A DNA stretch of 5,481 nt from Sulfurimonas sp. (GTDB taxonomy: Bacteria; Campylobacterota; Campylobacteria; Campylobacterales; Sulfurimonadaceae). The stretch is taken from contig WFPU01000100.1 in the NCBI GenBank assembly GCA_015487435.1, forward strand, positions 1 to 5,481, in the 5' to 3' direction. Each line of letters opens with the position of its first letter. Position 1 is the first letter of the stretch. Of the stretch, positions 4,838-5,481 are shown piece after piece. Under the pieces are notes generated by a model that saw only the letters and a program-made list of their open reading frames with translations, did not search any database and was not told where the DNA came from. Made by a program: the position numbers and the translations under genes.

Positions 4838-5481
4838 AGAATTATCTCTTTATCAAAAGTACATTATAAAAAAAGAAAAACTACAATTACCATTAGTAAT
4901 AAACTATCTTTTCATTATTTATGCTTTTTCTATTCCTATTAATGGATCACTGACGAATTCAGTTTTCACAACTATATTGGTGCTTTGGATATTAGATGGA
5001 AATCTAAAAAAGAAATTTTTATTTGCTTTTAAAAATAAATTTGTCCAAGCAGTTTTGCTATATTATTTTATCCATTTTCTATGGCTTTGGAGTAGTGATA
5101 ATATTGCTTTTGCAAATGAAACAATTAAAAACACAAGATTTTTACTATATGTAGTTATATATATTTCAGCAATTAAAAAAGAATTTATTTTTAAAATATT
5201 AAGTGGCTTTATATATGCTATGATGTTTAGCGAAATAACTGCTTATCTTATCTTTTTTGAAATAATTTCACCCATTAACAACGCTACAGCTTCAAACCCT
5301 GTACCATTTGTTCTTTCCCATACAACCTATGCGTTATATTTAAGCTTATCTATTAGTTTAATGTTATACCTCTCATTTAAACAACAAACTAAAAAAATAA
5401 TGAAAATAATATACATTTTATTTTTTATATCAGCATCAGTTAATATATTTATTATTGAATCAAGATTAGGTTATATACTCT
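4818..5481 (+). CDS. O-antigen ligase / Wzy_C-like membrane protein (3' truncated)
   Basis: A reading frame from ATG 4818 stays open to the window edge, giving 221 complete codons and no stop. The protein is strongly hydrophobic. Likely membrane segments lie near residues 26-42, 47-60, 75-92, 107-119, 125-150, 166-187 and 195-213, with a basic loop GNLKKKFLFAFKNK (61-74). The sequence NPVPFVLSHTTYALYLSLSIS (160-180) and the terminal IESRLGYIL (213-221) resemble the start of the Wzy_C domain of O-antigen ligases, where an SR.G motif follows a membrane segment. WaaL-type ligases move the finished polysaccharide from undecaprenyl diphosphate to lipid A-core on the periplasmic side. A Wzy polymerase of the same superfamily cannot be excluded, because the large periplasmic loop and later helices are missing. 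The gene overlaps the glycosyltransferase by 20 bases, so the two are probably co-expressed. Confidence 0.75.
   Translation, partial: MENIIYKELSLYQKYIIKKEKLQLPLVINYLFIIYAFSIPINGSLTNSVFTTILVLWILDGNLKKKFLFAFKNKFVQAVLLYYFIHFLWLWSSDNIAFANETIKNTRFLLYVVIYISAIKKEFIFKILSGFIYAMMFSEITAYLIFFEIISPINNATASNPVPFVLSHTTYALYLSLSISLMLYLSFKQQTKKIMKIIYILFFISASVNIFIIESRLGYIL

Overview
The window is a stretch of a surface-polysaccharide (O-antigen / LPS or capsule) biosynthesis locus from an AT-rich bacterium. Every gene is on the + strand, and genes are packed with overlaps or near-zero gaps, as in one operon. The style of the Rml proteins (for example the RmlB segment around AYKYWMDKPFEYKD and RmlC ending in an extended LSQKD tail) together with the AT-rich codon use suggests a Campylobacterota relative of Sulfurimonas/Arcobacter type. 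That placement is inference from memory, not a search result. The first 19 bases are not biological: they are exactly the Tn5 mosaic-end sequence used in tagmentation libraries, so the left edge is an untrimmed read or contig end.

Layout: (1) adapter, 1-19; (2) the 3' end of a family 2 glycosyltransferase gene, 20-388; (3) the complete four-gene dTDP-L-rhamnose pathway in the order rmlA (385-1269), rmlC (1270-1845), rmlD (1838-2725), rmlB (2725-3822); (4) a 130-bp interval holding one doubtful 41-codon ORF; (5) a GT2 rhamnosyltransferase-like gene, 3953-4837; (6) the 5' part of a multi-pass membrane protein resembling O-antigen ligase (WaaL/Wzy_C family), 4818 to the right edge.

How they fit together: RmlA makes dTDP-glucose, RmlB dehydrates it to the 4-keto-6-deoxy sugar, RmlC epimerises it and RmlD reduces it to dTDP-L-rhamnose. 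The downstream GT2 enzyme is a plausible user of that donor. The upstream GT2 fragment probably adds another sugar, and the membrane protein would ligate or polymerise the finished glycan at the inner membrane.

The most interesting signal is not a gene. Three small palindromic elements are embedded in frame inside rmlD (one) and rmlB (two). The two in rmlB share the ends CGTCATT...GAACTTG and ...AATCTA and are read in the same frame (RH-S/F-EL-V/D-S...). One of them keeps a perfect 8-bp stem although its arm bases differ from the other copy, which looks like compensatory change. They look like translated palindromic repeats, comparable in principle to the Rickettsia palindromic elements, placed in variable loops of otherwise intact enzymes.

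I saw no tRNA, rRNA, CRISPR array, insertion sequence, convincing promoter or rho-independent terminator.
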